From: Bin87 sp965203855
GTDB lineage: Bacteria > Chloroflexota > Dehalococcoidia > Lucifugimonadales > UBA3495
Length of the DNA: 64,000 bases
Assembly: GCA_965203855.1 (NCBI GenBank)
Contig: CBDBDN010000008.1
Span: 62,001 to 126,000 of the forward strand
Direction: 5' to 3'
Positions 1 to 7,024 of the stretch are shown here, piece by piece. The position numbers and the translations under genes were made by a program. Numbering within the stretch: the stretch's first letter is position 1; the number at the start of each line of letters is the position of its first letter. The notes beneath the pieces were generated by a model that saw only the letters and a program-made list of their open reading frames with translations, searched no databases and was not told the DNA's origin.

Positions 1-37
1 GGGCCGGCATACCGACCTGCAAGCCAATCGGATGGCG

Positions 38-46
38 TGCTATAAT
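38..46 (+). promoter_or_regulatory. Extended -10 promoter of the first membrane glycosyltransferase-like gene
   Basis: TGC followed directly by a perfect TATAAT (41-46). No good -35 hexamer lies 17 bases upstream, as expected for an extended -10 promoter. The start codon at 91 follows about 45 bases later and has no clear Shine-Dalgarno sequence. The same TGN-TATAAT form recurs before the genes at 2327, 4571, 26249 and 34660. Confidence 0.6.
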
Positions 47-90
47 GCGCCGCGTTCCTACACGCCGCGCTCCCGCGCGCCGCGCCCCAA

Positions 91-921
91 ATGACGGCAT
101 CGCCGATTCGCTGTATGTATCCCGCCCCGGAATTGCCCGATGCGTCGGCCGTTTCTCCGCCGCCCTGGCGCAAGATAGCCGGATTATCGGCAAGACTACG
201 CCATAGTTGGGCAGCCGGGCGGCGGTTCCCGGGACGACCGGCCGCGCTGCCTTTGGTTCTGCTGCTGCTGGCTTTGTCCACCCTGTTCCTGTTTGGCGGC
301 GACCGGGAGTATTTTTACCGCGACGGGAAGCACTACGACTGGAACAGTTCACAAACCTTGACCTTCGCCGAGAACCTGTCATTTCGGCACAACCTGCTGG
401 TTTTTCACTACCAATCCCGAGACGCTGACGGCAATTTACAGTATCCAAGTTTATACAACCGCTTTCCGTTGGGCGGCTATGTCTTGGTCAAGCTAGCCAT
501 TCTCCCCTTTGGCGACACCGATTTCCGGGCTAAAATCTACGCCGGGCGGCTGCTGATGCTACTGCTGTTCAGCGCCGCCGCCGTGCTGGCCTACCTCTCG
601 CTGGCCCGCATTGCAGGCAGCCGCTGGGATGCCTTGACCGCTACCCTGCTGGCCTTTTCATCGTACTACCTGCTCTACTATGCGGACAAGATTTCCAATG
701 AAGTTACAATAGACTTGTTTGCCGTGATGCTGGCGTTTCACGGGATGACGGTATTCGTGCAGGAGGGTCGCTTTCGGCAGTTGGTTATCAAATCCTGCAT
801 TGCGCTGCTGCTGGGCTGGCACGTGTATGCTTTCCTGCTGCCGTTCATCGCTTTTGGCCTGGCCGCGGAATTGCTCAAAGCGCGGCGATTCTACCCCCCC
901 CCCCCGCGTTATGCAACCTAA
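91..921 (+). CDS. Polytopic membrane protein (GT-C glycosyltransferase-like), 5' part of a frame-broken gene
   Basis: This is the N-terminal half of a membrane protein whose 3' half continues in another frame from 939. After a cytoplasmic N-terminus come several hydrophobic segments (first about residues 50-67, LPLVLLLLALSTLFLF) and an aromatic-rich loop (REYFYRDGKHYDWNSSQT). This region aligns almost residue for residue with the intact paralogue at 2327-4417. The layout (many membrane helices, a large extracytoplasmic first loop, a soluble tail) is that of GT-C/PMT-like glycosyltransferases using lipid-linked sugars, but I see no decisive catalytic motif. The frame is lost in a run of 12 Cs at 894-905, and translation then stops at 921. 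One added C (or two removed) joins it to the downstream frame, giving a product about 700 residues long like the paralogue. It is either a phase-off state or a homopolymer sequencing error. Confidence 0.75.
   Translation: MTASPIRCMYPAPELPDASAVSPPPWRKIAGLSARLRHSWAAGRRFPGRPAALPLVLLLLALSTLFLFGGDREYFYRDGKHYDWNSSQTLTFAENLSFRHNLLVFHYQSRDADGNLQYPSLYNRFPLGGYVLVKLAILPFGDTDFRAKIYAGRLLMLLLFSAAAVLAYLSLARIAGSRWDALTATLLAFSSYYLLYYADKISNEVTIDLFAVMLAFHGMTVFVQEGRFRQLVIKSCIALLLGWHVYAFLLPFIAFGLAAELLKARRFYPPPPRYAT
894..905 (+). repeat. 12-C homopolymer inside the membrane protein gene
   Basis: Twelve consecutive C residues encode a proline run and mark the exact point where the reading frame moves from the 91-921 frame to the 939-2207 frame. 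The intact paralogue has no such tract at the equivalent place. A length of 13 or 10 would restore a continuous gene. Confidence 0.9.
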
Positions 922-938
922 AACGGTATGTAGCAACA

Positions 939-2207
939 TTGCTGCACAATCGTTACTTGTTGCTAGGAGTAATTACGCTGTTTTTTGGCATTGCCGTGTT
1001 GACTTTTAACTTCAGCAACGAGTATTTTGCGCTGAAACGGGAGGCATCATTCCAGGAAGTGCCCTCAATAGCATCGGCAATACGGCGGTTAGGTCTAGAT
1101 GACATTTACCGATGGGAACCGCAGAGCTTTTGGCCGACCCAGTTTTACCATATCGGCCATATGATGTTGCCTTATGCGGTGGATCCTTATGCAGTAAAAC
1201 ATCGCATCAGCAAACTCCGATACCGCGACTATTCGGGCATTGCTTTGGGAGTACTAGCAATGGGTATCTGCCTGGCCGGGCTGACGCTGTCCTGCATCCG
1301 GCGCCGTCCGGGGGAGTTCCTGCTGCTGGCAACATTGGCCGTTTCCGGTTTCTGTTGGGCGGTGCCGGTGCGCTACAATGTTGCTTTCCATAGCTTTGAG
1401 AGCGTGTTCTACATCGGAATACCGCTTGTTGCATACATTCTGGCATTGCGGTTCCTGCGGCGCTGGCGCCGGGTTCGGCTGGCGCCTTACTTTGCGGTGG
1501 TCGCGTTGGCGGCTTTCATCTTTTCCGTCTCCGAGATGGCCGGGGTGGGGCAGAGCCAAGAAGAGCTGGCAGTTGAAGCCGAGTTGATGGCTGAATATGC
1601 CGCAATCCGGGAACTGACGGGGGGCAACTCTACGCTTTATATACCGCAGGAAGGGGATTTCAGGCACGGCGGTGCGGATTGGGCCTGGCACTTCTTTCTG
1701 TCCGGGAATACTGTCATTCGCAACAACGAAACTGATCCATGCCAACCGCAGCAGCCTGATGATAAGAATTATATGATGCTGCCCTTCACCGAGGACCACC
1801 CGGACTTGCTCACGCCGGGGCACCGGCATATTGCCCTGTACGACTGCTCGCTCAATGACGCACGGCTCCGCATTGTTGAGCAAGGCCGTCCCGTCATTGC
1901 GGGGGACTGGCAAGTGTATCTCAGCGATGACCGCTTGACTTATGTATCCCCCGAATGCGCCAACCGGGACGAACTGTTCTTGCTGCATTTTATACCGCAG
2001 GATACCGCAGACCTCTCATCAGAGCGGCGCGAACACGGCTTTGACAACCGCGACTTTGCTTTTGGATACTGGGGCATCACTCTCAGCGATGGGACTTGCA
2101 TTATAGAACGCCCACTGCCGGAATACGACATCATCGCCATCCGCACCGGGCAATACACGGAAGCGGGGCAAATCTGGGAGGCGGAATACCGCTTGCCATA
2201 CCCTTAA
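939..2207 (+). CDS. Polytopic membrane protein (GT-C glycosyltransferase-like), 3' part of the frame-broken gene
   Basis: Homology to the 2327-4417 protein actually begins upstream of the first start-like codon (TTG at 939): the open frame back to the C tract at 905 already reads in register with the paralogue, so this is the second half of one gene rather than a separate gene. It has about six further hydrophobic segments, then a soluble region. It ends with the roughly 90-residue module (1935-2204) that carries two cysteines and the motifs LPEYDI and TGQY, shared with the proteins at 2327 and 15141. The role is probably envelope glycan assembly, by inference. It could be translated only after a change in the C tract, or by ribosomal slippage there. 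Confidence 0.75.
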   Translation: MLHNRYLLLGVITLFFGIAVLTFNFSNEYFALKREASFQEVPSIASAIRRLGLDDIYRWEPQSFWPTQFYHIGHMMLPYAVDPYAVKHRISKLRYRDYSGIALGVLAMGICLAGLTLSCIRRRPGEFLLLATLAVSGFCWAVPVRYNVAFHSFESVFYIGIPLVAYILALRFLRRWRRVRLAPYFAVVALAAFIFSVSEMAGVGQSQEELAVEAELMAEYAAIRELTGGNSTLYIPQEGDFRHGGADWAWHFFLSGNTVIRNNETDPCQPQQPDDKNYMMLPFTEDHPDLLTPGHRHIALYDCSLNDARLRIVEQGRPVIAGDWQVYLSDDRLTYVSPECANRDELFLLHFIPQDTADLSSERREHGFDNRDFAFGYWGITLSDGTCIIERPLPEYDIIAIRTGQYTEAGQIWEAEYRLPYP

Positions 2208-2245
2208 GCCTGGCCATTGCAGAAATCGTGCAGTCCGGGACAGCG

Positions 2246-2254
2246 TGTTATAAT
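2246..2254 (+). promoter_or_regulatory. Extended -10 promoter of the second membrane glycosyltransferase-like gene
   Basis: TGT followed by TATAAT (2249-2254), with downstream sequence (gcg) like that of the promoter at 38-46. The start codon lies about 70 bases downstream. Confidence 0.55.
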
Positions 2255-2326
2255 GCGTTGCTTGCTGCGCTTAATGCCGGCATCCGTCGGCGCAGCGGCT
2301 AGCCTCAGATCCGCTATCAGCGCAAA

Positions 2327-4417
2327 ATGACGGAACTACCCAAAATATCAACCGGGCGTTCTCGCTCCCGGCTGCTGGGGGGATGGAACGAATGGCTGCG
2401 GGCGACGCTGCCCCTGGTTCTGTTGCTGCTGGCGTTGGCAACGCTGTTCCTGTTTGACGGCGGCCGTGAGTATTTTTACCGTGGCGGCGTCCACGACTGG
2501 AACAGTTCGCAGACTTTGGCTTTTGCCGAAAGCCTATCGTTCCGGCACAACCTGCTGATCTTTCATTATGAGTCCCGGGACGCCGCCGGCAACCTGCGGT
2601 ATCCTAGTCCCTACACCCGCTTTCCGCTGGGCGGGTATGCGCTGGTCAAACTGGCCATCCTGCCCTTTGGGGAGGAGGCTTTCCGGGCCAAAATCTACGC
2701 GGGGCGGATGCTGATGCTGCTGTTGTACAGCGGCGCGGCCGTGCTGGCCTACTGTTCGCTGGCGCGTATTTCCGGCAGTCGCTGGGGGGCTCTGGTCGCA
2801 ACGCTGCTGGCTTTTTCCTCGTACAATGCGCTGTATTATGCTGACAAGATTTCTAACGAGGTTACGATAGATCTGTTTGCGGTGATGCTGGCGTTTCACG
2901 GGATGGTGGTATTTGTGCAGGAGGGGCGTTTTCGGCAGTTGGTTATCAAGAGTTGTCTGGCGCTGCTGCTGGGCTGGCACGTGTATGCTTTCCTGCTGCC
3001 GTTCATCGTTTTCGGCCTGCCGGCGGATATATTCAAATCGCGCCGGGCTATTTGGGGCGCCTCCAGTGTTTGGGGGCGCGTGAAAGGCTGCGGGATGACT
3101 CTGCTGCGGAGCCGTTACTGGATGCTGGGTGTGGTTACGCTGGTTACCGGCGTTGCGATACTGACTTTCAACTTTGGCAACGAATACTTTGCGCTGGACG
3201 GGGAGGTGCCGCTGCGGGAACTGCCATCTTTGGGGTCAGCGGTACGACGGACGGGGCTGGATCAAGATTTCAACGCACGCGCGGCGCATTGGGTGGAGCC
3301 GCAGGTATATTGGCCGAATCAATTTTATCGAGTTATGCAGTCCACGCTGCCGGCGGCAGCGAACATTTACTCGATAAAAACCGAGGCTGTGCCAAATTTT
3401 GGATACTTGGAGTATCCGGGCATTGCGTTAGGAGCGTTGGCGTTGCTTTGGTGTTTGGCCGGGGTGGCAATAATCTGCGTGCGCGGCCGGCCGGGAATGG
3501 CGATACTGTTGGCAACGCTGGTATTCTCCGGTTTTTGTTATGCCGTGCTGCTGCGTTATAATATAGCGCATCACTTCGAGAGTGTGTTTTATATTGGATT
3601 GCCTATGACCGCTTATACTTTGGCGCTGCTGTGCTGGCGACGGGTTTTCCGGGTACGGGGGTTCCGTATAAGGGGGTGGCGGGTTCGGCTGGCGCCGTTT
3701 TTGGGGGTGGCAGCGGCGGCGGTTTTTGTAATTTCCGTGTGGGAGATTGGGAGCATAGGACAAAGCCGTGCAGAGCTTGCGGTTGAGGCAGAGCTGATGG
3801 CCGAATATAAGGCAATAAGGGATTTGGTTGCCGACCGGGCGACGATCTATGTGCCGTGGCAGAAGGAGGGCCTGGAAAGCGGCGGTGGGGCCTGGGCTTG
3901 GGCTTATTTTTTGGCTGGGAAAAAGCTCGTTTCCAACGATGACTACATCCCTCGCAAACCGTATCAAGCCGGAGATTACCTGCTGCTGCACGCTCGCGCG
4001 GACAGTCCGGCGCTGCTGACGCCTGAGAACCGCCATGTTTTTCTGTACGACGGGGCGCTTTATAACAAGTGGCGTCGTTACGGCAGTCTGGGAGATCCGA
4101 TCATTGCAGTGGGGGGATGGCAGGTATATCTAACCAATGCCCACCTGACTTATGCGAGTCAGGAATGCGCCAATGTAGGCACAGAGTTTTTTCTGCACGT
4201 AGTGCCGAGGACAGTCGCCGACTTGCCAGCGGTACGGCAAGGGCACGGTTACGACAACCGCGACTTTACTTTCCGGGGGAACGGCGGCCTCCGCATTGAC
4301 GGGGATTGCGTTCTGATTAACGTGCTCCCCGAATATGACATCATCTCCTTCCGCACCGGGCAGTACACGGAAGGGGGGCGCGTTTGGGAGGGGGAATACC
4401 GCCTGCCGGCGCGCTGA
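2327..4417 (+). CDS. Polytopic membrane protein, GT-C glycosyltransferase-like, with a C-terminal Cys-containing module
   Basis: An intact 696-residue paralogue of the broken gene just upstream. The N-terminal hydrophobic segment (about residues 25-42) is followed by a large polar loop rich in Tyr, Trp and Asp, then about nine membrane segments up to residue 480, then a soluble tail. The tail ends in the roughly 90-residue module (residues 607-696) with motifs ANVGTEFFLHVVP, GYDNRDFTF, CVLINVLPEYDI and TGQY, also found in the upstream paralogue and twice in the SGNH-like protein at 15141. Its likely role is transfer of sugars to envelope glycans or proteins on the outer face of the membrane. 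That assignment rests on architecture only, since no family-defining catalytic motif was recognised. No Shine-Dalgarno precedes the ATG; its own extended -10 promoter lies about 75 bases upstream. Confidence 0.75.
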   Translation: MTELPKISTGRSRSRLLGGWNEWLRATLPLVLLLLALATLFLFDGGREYFYRGGVHDWNSSQTLAFAESLSFRHNLLIFHYESRDAAGNLRYPSPYTRFPLGGYALVKLAILPFGEEAFRAKIYAGRMLMLLLYSGAAVLAYCSLARISGSRWGALVATLLAFSSYNALYYADKISNEVTIDLFAVMLAFHGMVVFVQEGRFRQLVIKSCLALLLGWHVYAFLLPFIVFGLPADIFKSRRAIWGASSVWGRVKGCGMTLLRSRYWMLGVVTLVTGVAILTFNFGNEYFALDGEVPLRELPSLGSAVRRTGLDQDFNARAAHWVEPQVYWPNQFYRVMQSTLPAAANIYSIKTEAVPNFGYLEYPGIALGALALLWCLAGVAIICVRGRPGMAILLATLVFSGFCYAVLLRYNIAHHFESVFYIGLPMTAYTLALLCWRRVFRVRGFRIRGWRVRLAPFLGVAAAAVFVISVWEIGSIGQSRAELAVEAELMAEYKAIRDLVADRATIYVPWQKEGLESGGGAWAWAYFLAGKKLVSNDDYIPRKPYQAGDYLLLHARADSPALLTPENRHVFLYDGALYNKWRRYGSLGDPIIAVGGWQVYLTNAHLTYASQECANVGTEFFLHVVPRTVADLPAVRQGHGYDNRDFTFRGNGGLRIDGDCVLINVLPEYDIISFRTGQYTEGGRVWEGEYRLPAR

Positions 4418-4458
4418 CTCTGATTCCATCAGGAGGGAAACGGCGTCGTTTGGCGGGT

Positions 4459-4467
4459 TGCTATAAT
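4459..4467 (+). promoter_or_regulatory. Extended -10 promoter of alaX
   Basis: TGC followed by TATAAT (4462-4467), about 105 bases before the alaX start; the 5' leader between contains no obvious structure. Confidence 0.55.
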
Positions 4468-4570
4468 ACGCTGCCTGCCTAGACGAATCCAAATCTCTAA
4501 CCATTACGGCAAGCGGCGCCGTCCGTGCGGATAATCCGGCGCCTGGGCGCAATGCATACGGAGGCTTGTT

Positions 4571-5305
4571 ATGACTGAACTGCTTTTTCTGAAAGACGCC
4601 TACTTGCGTGAGTTCACGGCCACGGTGGACGAAGTTACCGATGCCGGCGGGGTGGTACTGGATCGCACGGCTTTTTACAGCGGCGGCGGCGGGCAGCCCT
4701 GCGACACCGGAACGCTTACCGACGCCGGCGGCGTAACTTACCAGGTTGTCAAAGTAGGGCGTTCCGGGGGGCAAATTGTCCATACGCTGGACGGCGCCGG
4801 CCGCCCGCAACCGGGCGCTGCGGTGTCCGGGTCTATTGACTGGGAGCGGCGGTATCTGCTGATGCGTACCCATACTGCGCTGCATATCCTGTGCGGCGTG
4901 GTCTGGCGGGATTACGGGGCATTGGTTACCGGCGGCGATATGCGTCCCGGCGCGGCGCGGATGGACTTTGAGCTGGAAAATATGTCCGCCGAGTTTGCGG
5001 GCGAAGTAGAAGCGCGCATCAACGCCGAAGTAGCGCAGGAACGGGACATCATCGTGGACTTTATGGAGCGCGTCGACGCGGACGCGCATCCCGACTTGAT
5101 CCGCACCAAGATTAACCTGCTGCCCGCCGGCATCCGCGAAGTCCGCACTATCGATATATCCGGCCTGGATTTGCAGGCGGACGGGGGGACTCATGTGCGT
5201 AACACGCGCGAAGTGGGGCGCATCAATGTGGTAGGGCATGAAAGCAAGGGGCGCATCAACAAGCGGCTTCGCATCGCCTTGGCTGAGGCCGGCGCCGGCG
5301 GCTGA
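4571..5305 (+). CDS. alaX: AlaX-type alanyl-tRNA editing hydrolase
   Basis: A free-standing homologue of the AlaRS editing domain that hydrolyses mischarged Ser-tRNA(Ala) (or Gly-tRNA) in the cytoplasm. Visible features are the N-terminal YSGGGGQPCDTG segment typical of the family, the zinc-binding HTALH motif (HxxxH) near residue 99, and a C-terminal ADGGTHVRNT motif. In AlaRS and many AlaX proteins the last motif reads CxxxH. Here the cysteine position is Asp, so one zinc ligand differs. At 244 residues it fits the medium AlaX class, without the C-Ala domain. ATG at 4571 is preceded by GGAGG at 4560-4564. The 3' end of this gene is echoed in the tandem repeats that follow. Confidence 0.9.
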   Translation: MTELLFLKDAYLREFTATVDEVTDAGGVVLDRTAFYSGGGGQPCDTGTLTDAGGVTYQVVKVGRSGGQIVHTLDGAGRPQPGAAVSGSIDWERRYLLMRTHTALHILCGVVWRDYGALVTGGDMRPGAARMDFELENMSAEFAGEVEARINAEVAQERDIIVDFMERVDADAHPDLIRTKINLLPAGIREVRTIDISGLDLQADGGTHVRNTREVGRINVVGHESKGRINKRLRIALAEAGAGG

Positions 5306-5365
5306 ACGGGCTATCGCAATGCGCGCTGCTGCGCTAGAATAGAGGGGAAAGGCAGGCCGCCGACA

Positions 5366-5791
5366 ATGTGGCAAAGCTACAAACTGTATCTGCTGGCGCT
5401 GATTATCTACACTGTCGCTACCGTAGCGCTGGCGGTGTTGGAATTGGCGGCCATTCGCTACGCCGAGGCTGCGATTCTGGCGCGCTGGGCTACGATGCTG
5501 TCGGGCGGCTTTTTAGGAGGTTTTGCTTTGGTTTTGGGAATACTCCGGGATGACCGGGTTGAAAAAGAACGGCAGCGGGCCGAAAAGGCCGAAGCGGCCA
5601 TTGCCGAAGTTCAAAAACGGGTGGACCAAGAGCGCAGCCGCGCCGACCGTGCCGAGGCCGAGCTGCTACGGGTGCGGGCTGAATACAGCCTGGAAACCGT
5701 TGCGAGACTGCGTCGCCTTGAAGCGGCGGTTGGCATTGCGCCGGCCGAGGTTGCGGATGATGACCGCAGCAGCCGGCCTATGGAGCAGTAA
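5366..5791 (+). CDS. Small two-helix membrane protein with cytoplasmic coiled coil, copy 1
   Basis: A 141-residue protein starting MWQSYKLYLL. It has two hydrophobic segments (about residues 7-28 and 40-62, the second containing GGFLGGFALVLGIL), then a charged helix rich in Glu, Arg, Ala and Lys that should form a coiled coil (residues about 65-120), and a polar tail ending SRPMEQ. No known family recognised. It is the first of three tandem paralogues; this copy has the shortest coiled coil. A TAGAAT -10-like element (5335-5340) and a purine-rich AGAGGGGAAAGG precede the start. Function unknown; the architecture suggests a membrane-anchored scaffold or partner protein. Confidence 0.7.
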   Translation: MWQSYKLYLLALIIYTVATVALAVLELAAIRYAEAAILARWATMLSGGFLGGFALVLGILRDDRVEKERQRAEKAEAAIAEVQKRVDQERSRADRAEAELLRVRAEYSLETVARLRRLEAAVGIAPAEVADDDRSSRPMEQ

Positions 5792-5912
5792 CCGCTATGC
5801 TTAACCGCAGCGTCGGACTTGGACTTGGCCCTGATTGAGGTCGGCGGCGGCGCGGGCTACCGCATTGCGCGCTGCTGCGCTAGAACAGAGGGGGAAAGGC
5901 GGGCCGCCGACA

Positions 5913-6443
5913 ATGTGGCGAAACTACAAACTTTATCTGCTGGCGTTCATCATCTACTCTCTGGCCACCGTAGGGCTGGCGGTGCTGGAATTGGCAGTGA
6001 TTCGCTACGCGGAAGCTGCGATTCTGGCGCGGGTGGCTACGATGCTGTCCGGCGGCTTTTTGGGAGGTTTTGCTTTGGTTTTGGGAATTCTCCGGGACGA
6101 CCGATTTGAAAAAGAACGGCAGCGGGCTGAAAAGGCCGAGGCGGCGATTGCCGACTGGCAGAAGCAGGCCGCCGAAACCGAAAAGCGGGCTGCCGAAAAT
6201 GCCAAGCAGGCTACCGATTGGCAGAAGCGGGTTGCCGTAGCTGAAAAACGAGCGGAGCAGGCGGAGCAGGCCCGTCAGGAAGCTGAGCAGCGGCAGGAAC
6301 GCGCTTCCGCAGAGTTGCAACAGGTGCGGGCTGAATACAGCCGGGAACTTGCGGACCGGGTGCGCCGCCTTGAAGCGGCGGTTGGCATTGCGCCGGTTGG
6401 GGTTGCAGATGACGCCCGCAGCGACCGGCCTTCGGAGCAGTAG
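5913..6443 (+). CDS. Small two-helix membrane protein with cytoplasmic coiled coil, copy 2
   Basis: A paralogue of the preceding gene (MWRNYKLYLLAF start, same two hydrophobic segments, same GGFLGGFALVLGILRDDR junction). Its coiled coil is extended by repeated DWQKQ/AEKRA/EQAEQ blocks to give 176 residues. I chose ATG 5913 rather than the longer open frame from 5835, because copies 1 and 3 begin at the same MW and because the GGGGGAAAGG tract sits at the same distance upstream in all three. Length differences between copies lie almost entirely in the coiled coil, implying expansion and contraction of short internal repeats. Confidence 0.7.
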   Translation: MWRNYKLYLLAFIIYSLATVGLAVLELAVIRYAEAAILARVATMLSGGFLGGFALVLGILRDDRFEKERQRAEKAEAAIADWQKQAAETEKRAAENAKQATDWQKRVAVAEKRAEQAEQARQEAEQRQERASAELQQVRAEYSRELADRVRRLEAAVGIAPVGVADDARSDRPSEQ

Positions 6444-6551
6444 CCGCAGCATCGGCATCGGCTTTGGCCCTGATTGAGGCCGGCGGCTGGGCGGGCTACC
6501 GCATTGCGCGCTGCTGCGCTAGAATAGAGGGGGAAAGGCGGGCCGCCGACA

Positions 6552-7019
6552 ATGTGGCGAAACTACAAACTTTATCTGCTGGCGTTCATCATCTACTCTC
6601 TGGCCACTGTAGGGTTGGCGGTGTTGGAATTGGCAGTGGTTCGCTACGCCGAAGCGGCGATTCTGGCGCGGGTGGCTACGATGCTGTCCGGCGGCTTTTT
6701 GGGAGGTTTTGCTTTGGTTTTGGGAATTCTCCGGGACGACCGATTTGAAAAAGAACGGCAGCGGGCTGAAAAGGCCGAAGCGGCGACTGCCGACTGGCAG
6801 AAGCAAGCTACCGACTGGCAGAAGCGGGCGGAGCAGGCCGAACAGGGGCGTCAAGAAGCTGAGCAACGGCAGGAACGCGCCTCCGCAGAGTTGCAACGGG
6901 TGCGGGCCGAATACAGCCGGGAACTTGCCGACCGGGTACGTCGCCTTGAAGCGGCGGTTGGCATTGCGCCGGTTGGTGCGGTGGATGACGCCCGCAGCGA
7001 CCGGCCTTCGGAGCAGTAA
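6552..7019 (+). CDS. Small two-helix membrane protein with cytoplasmic coiled coil, copy 3
   Basis: The third paralogue (155 residues), nearly identical to copy 2 through the membrane part but with fewer coiled-coil blocks. It ends RSDRPSEQ, and its stop lies only five bases before the hyuA start, so it probably shares a transcript with hyuA. The membrane-spanning half is more conserved among copies than the coiled coil. Function unknown. Confidence 0.7.
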   Translation: MWRNYKLYLLAFIIYSLATVGLAVLELAVVRYAEAAILARVATMLSGGFLGGFALVLGILRDDRFEKERQRAEKAEAATADWQKQATDWQKRAEQAEQGRQEAEQRQERASAELQRVRAEYSRELADRVRRLEAAVGIAPVGAVDDARSDRPSEQ

Positions 7020-7024
7020 CCGCT

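Noticed and set aside
5187..5203. Zinc ligand change (Cys to Asp) in AlaX as loss of function
   Set aside because: The rest of the active site is intact, and Asp at this position may be a normal variant of the family, so it is not evidence of decay.
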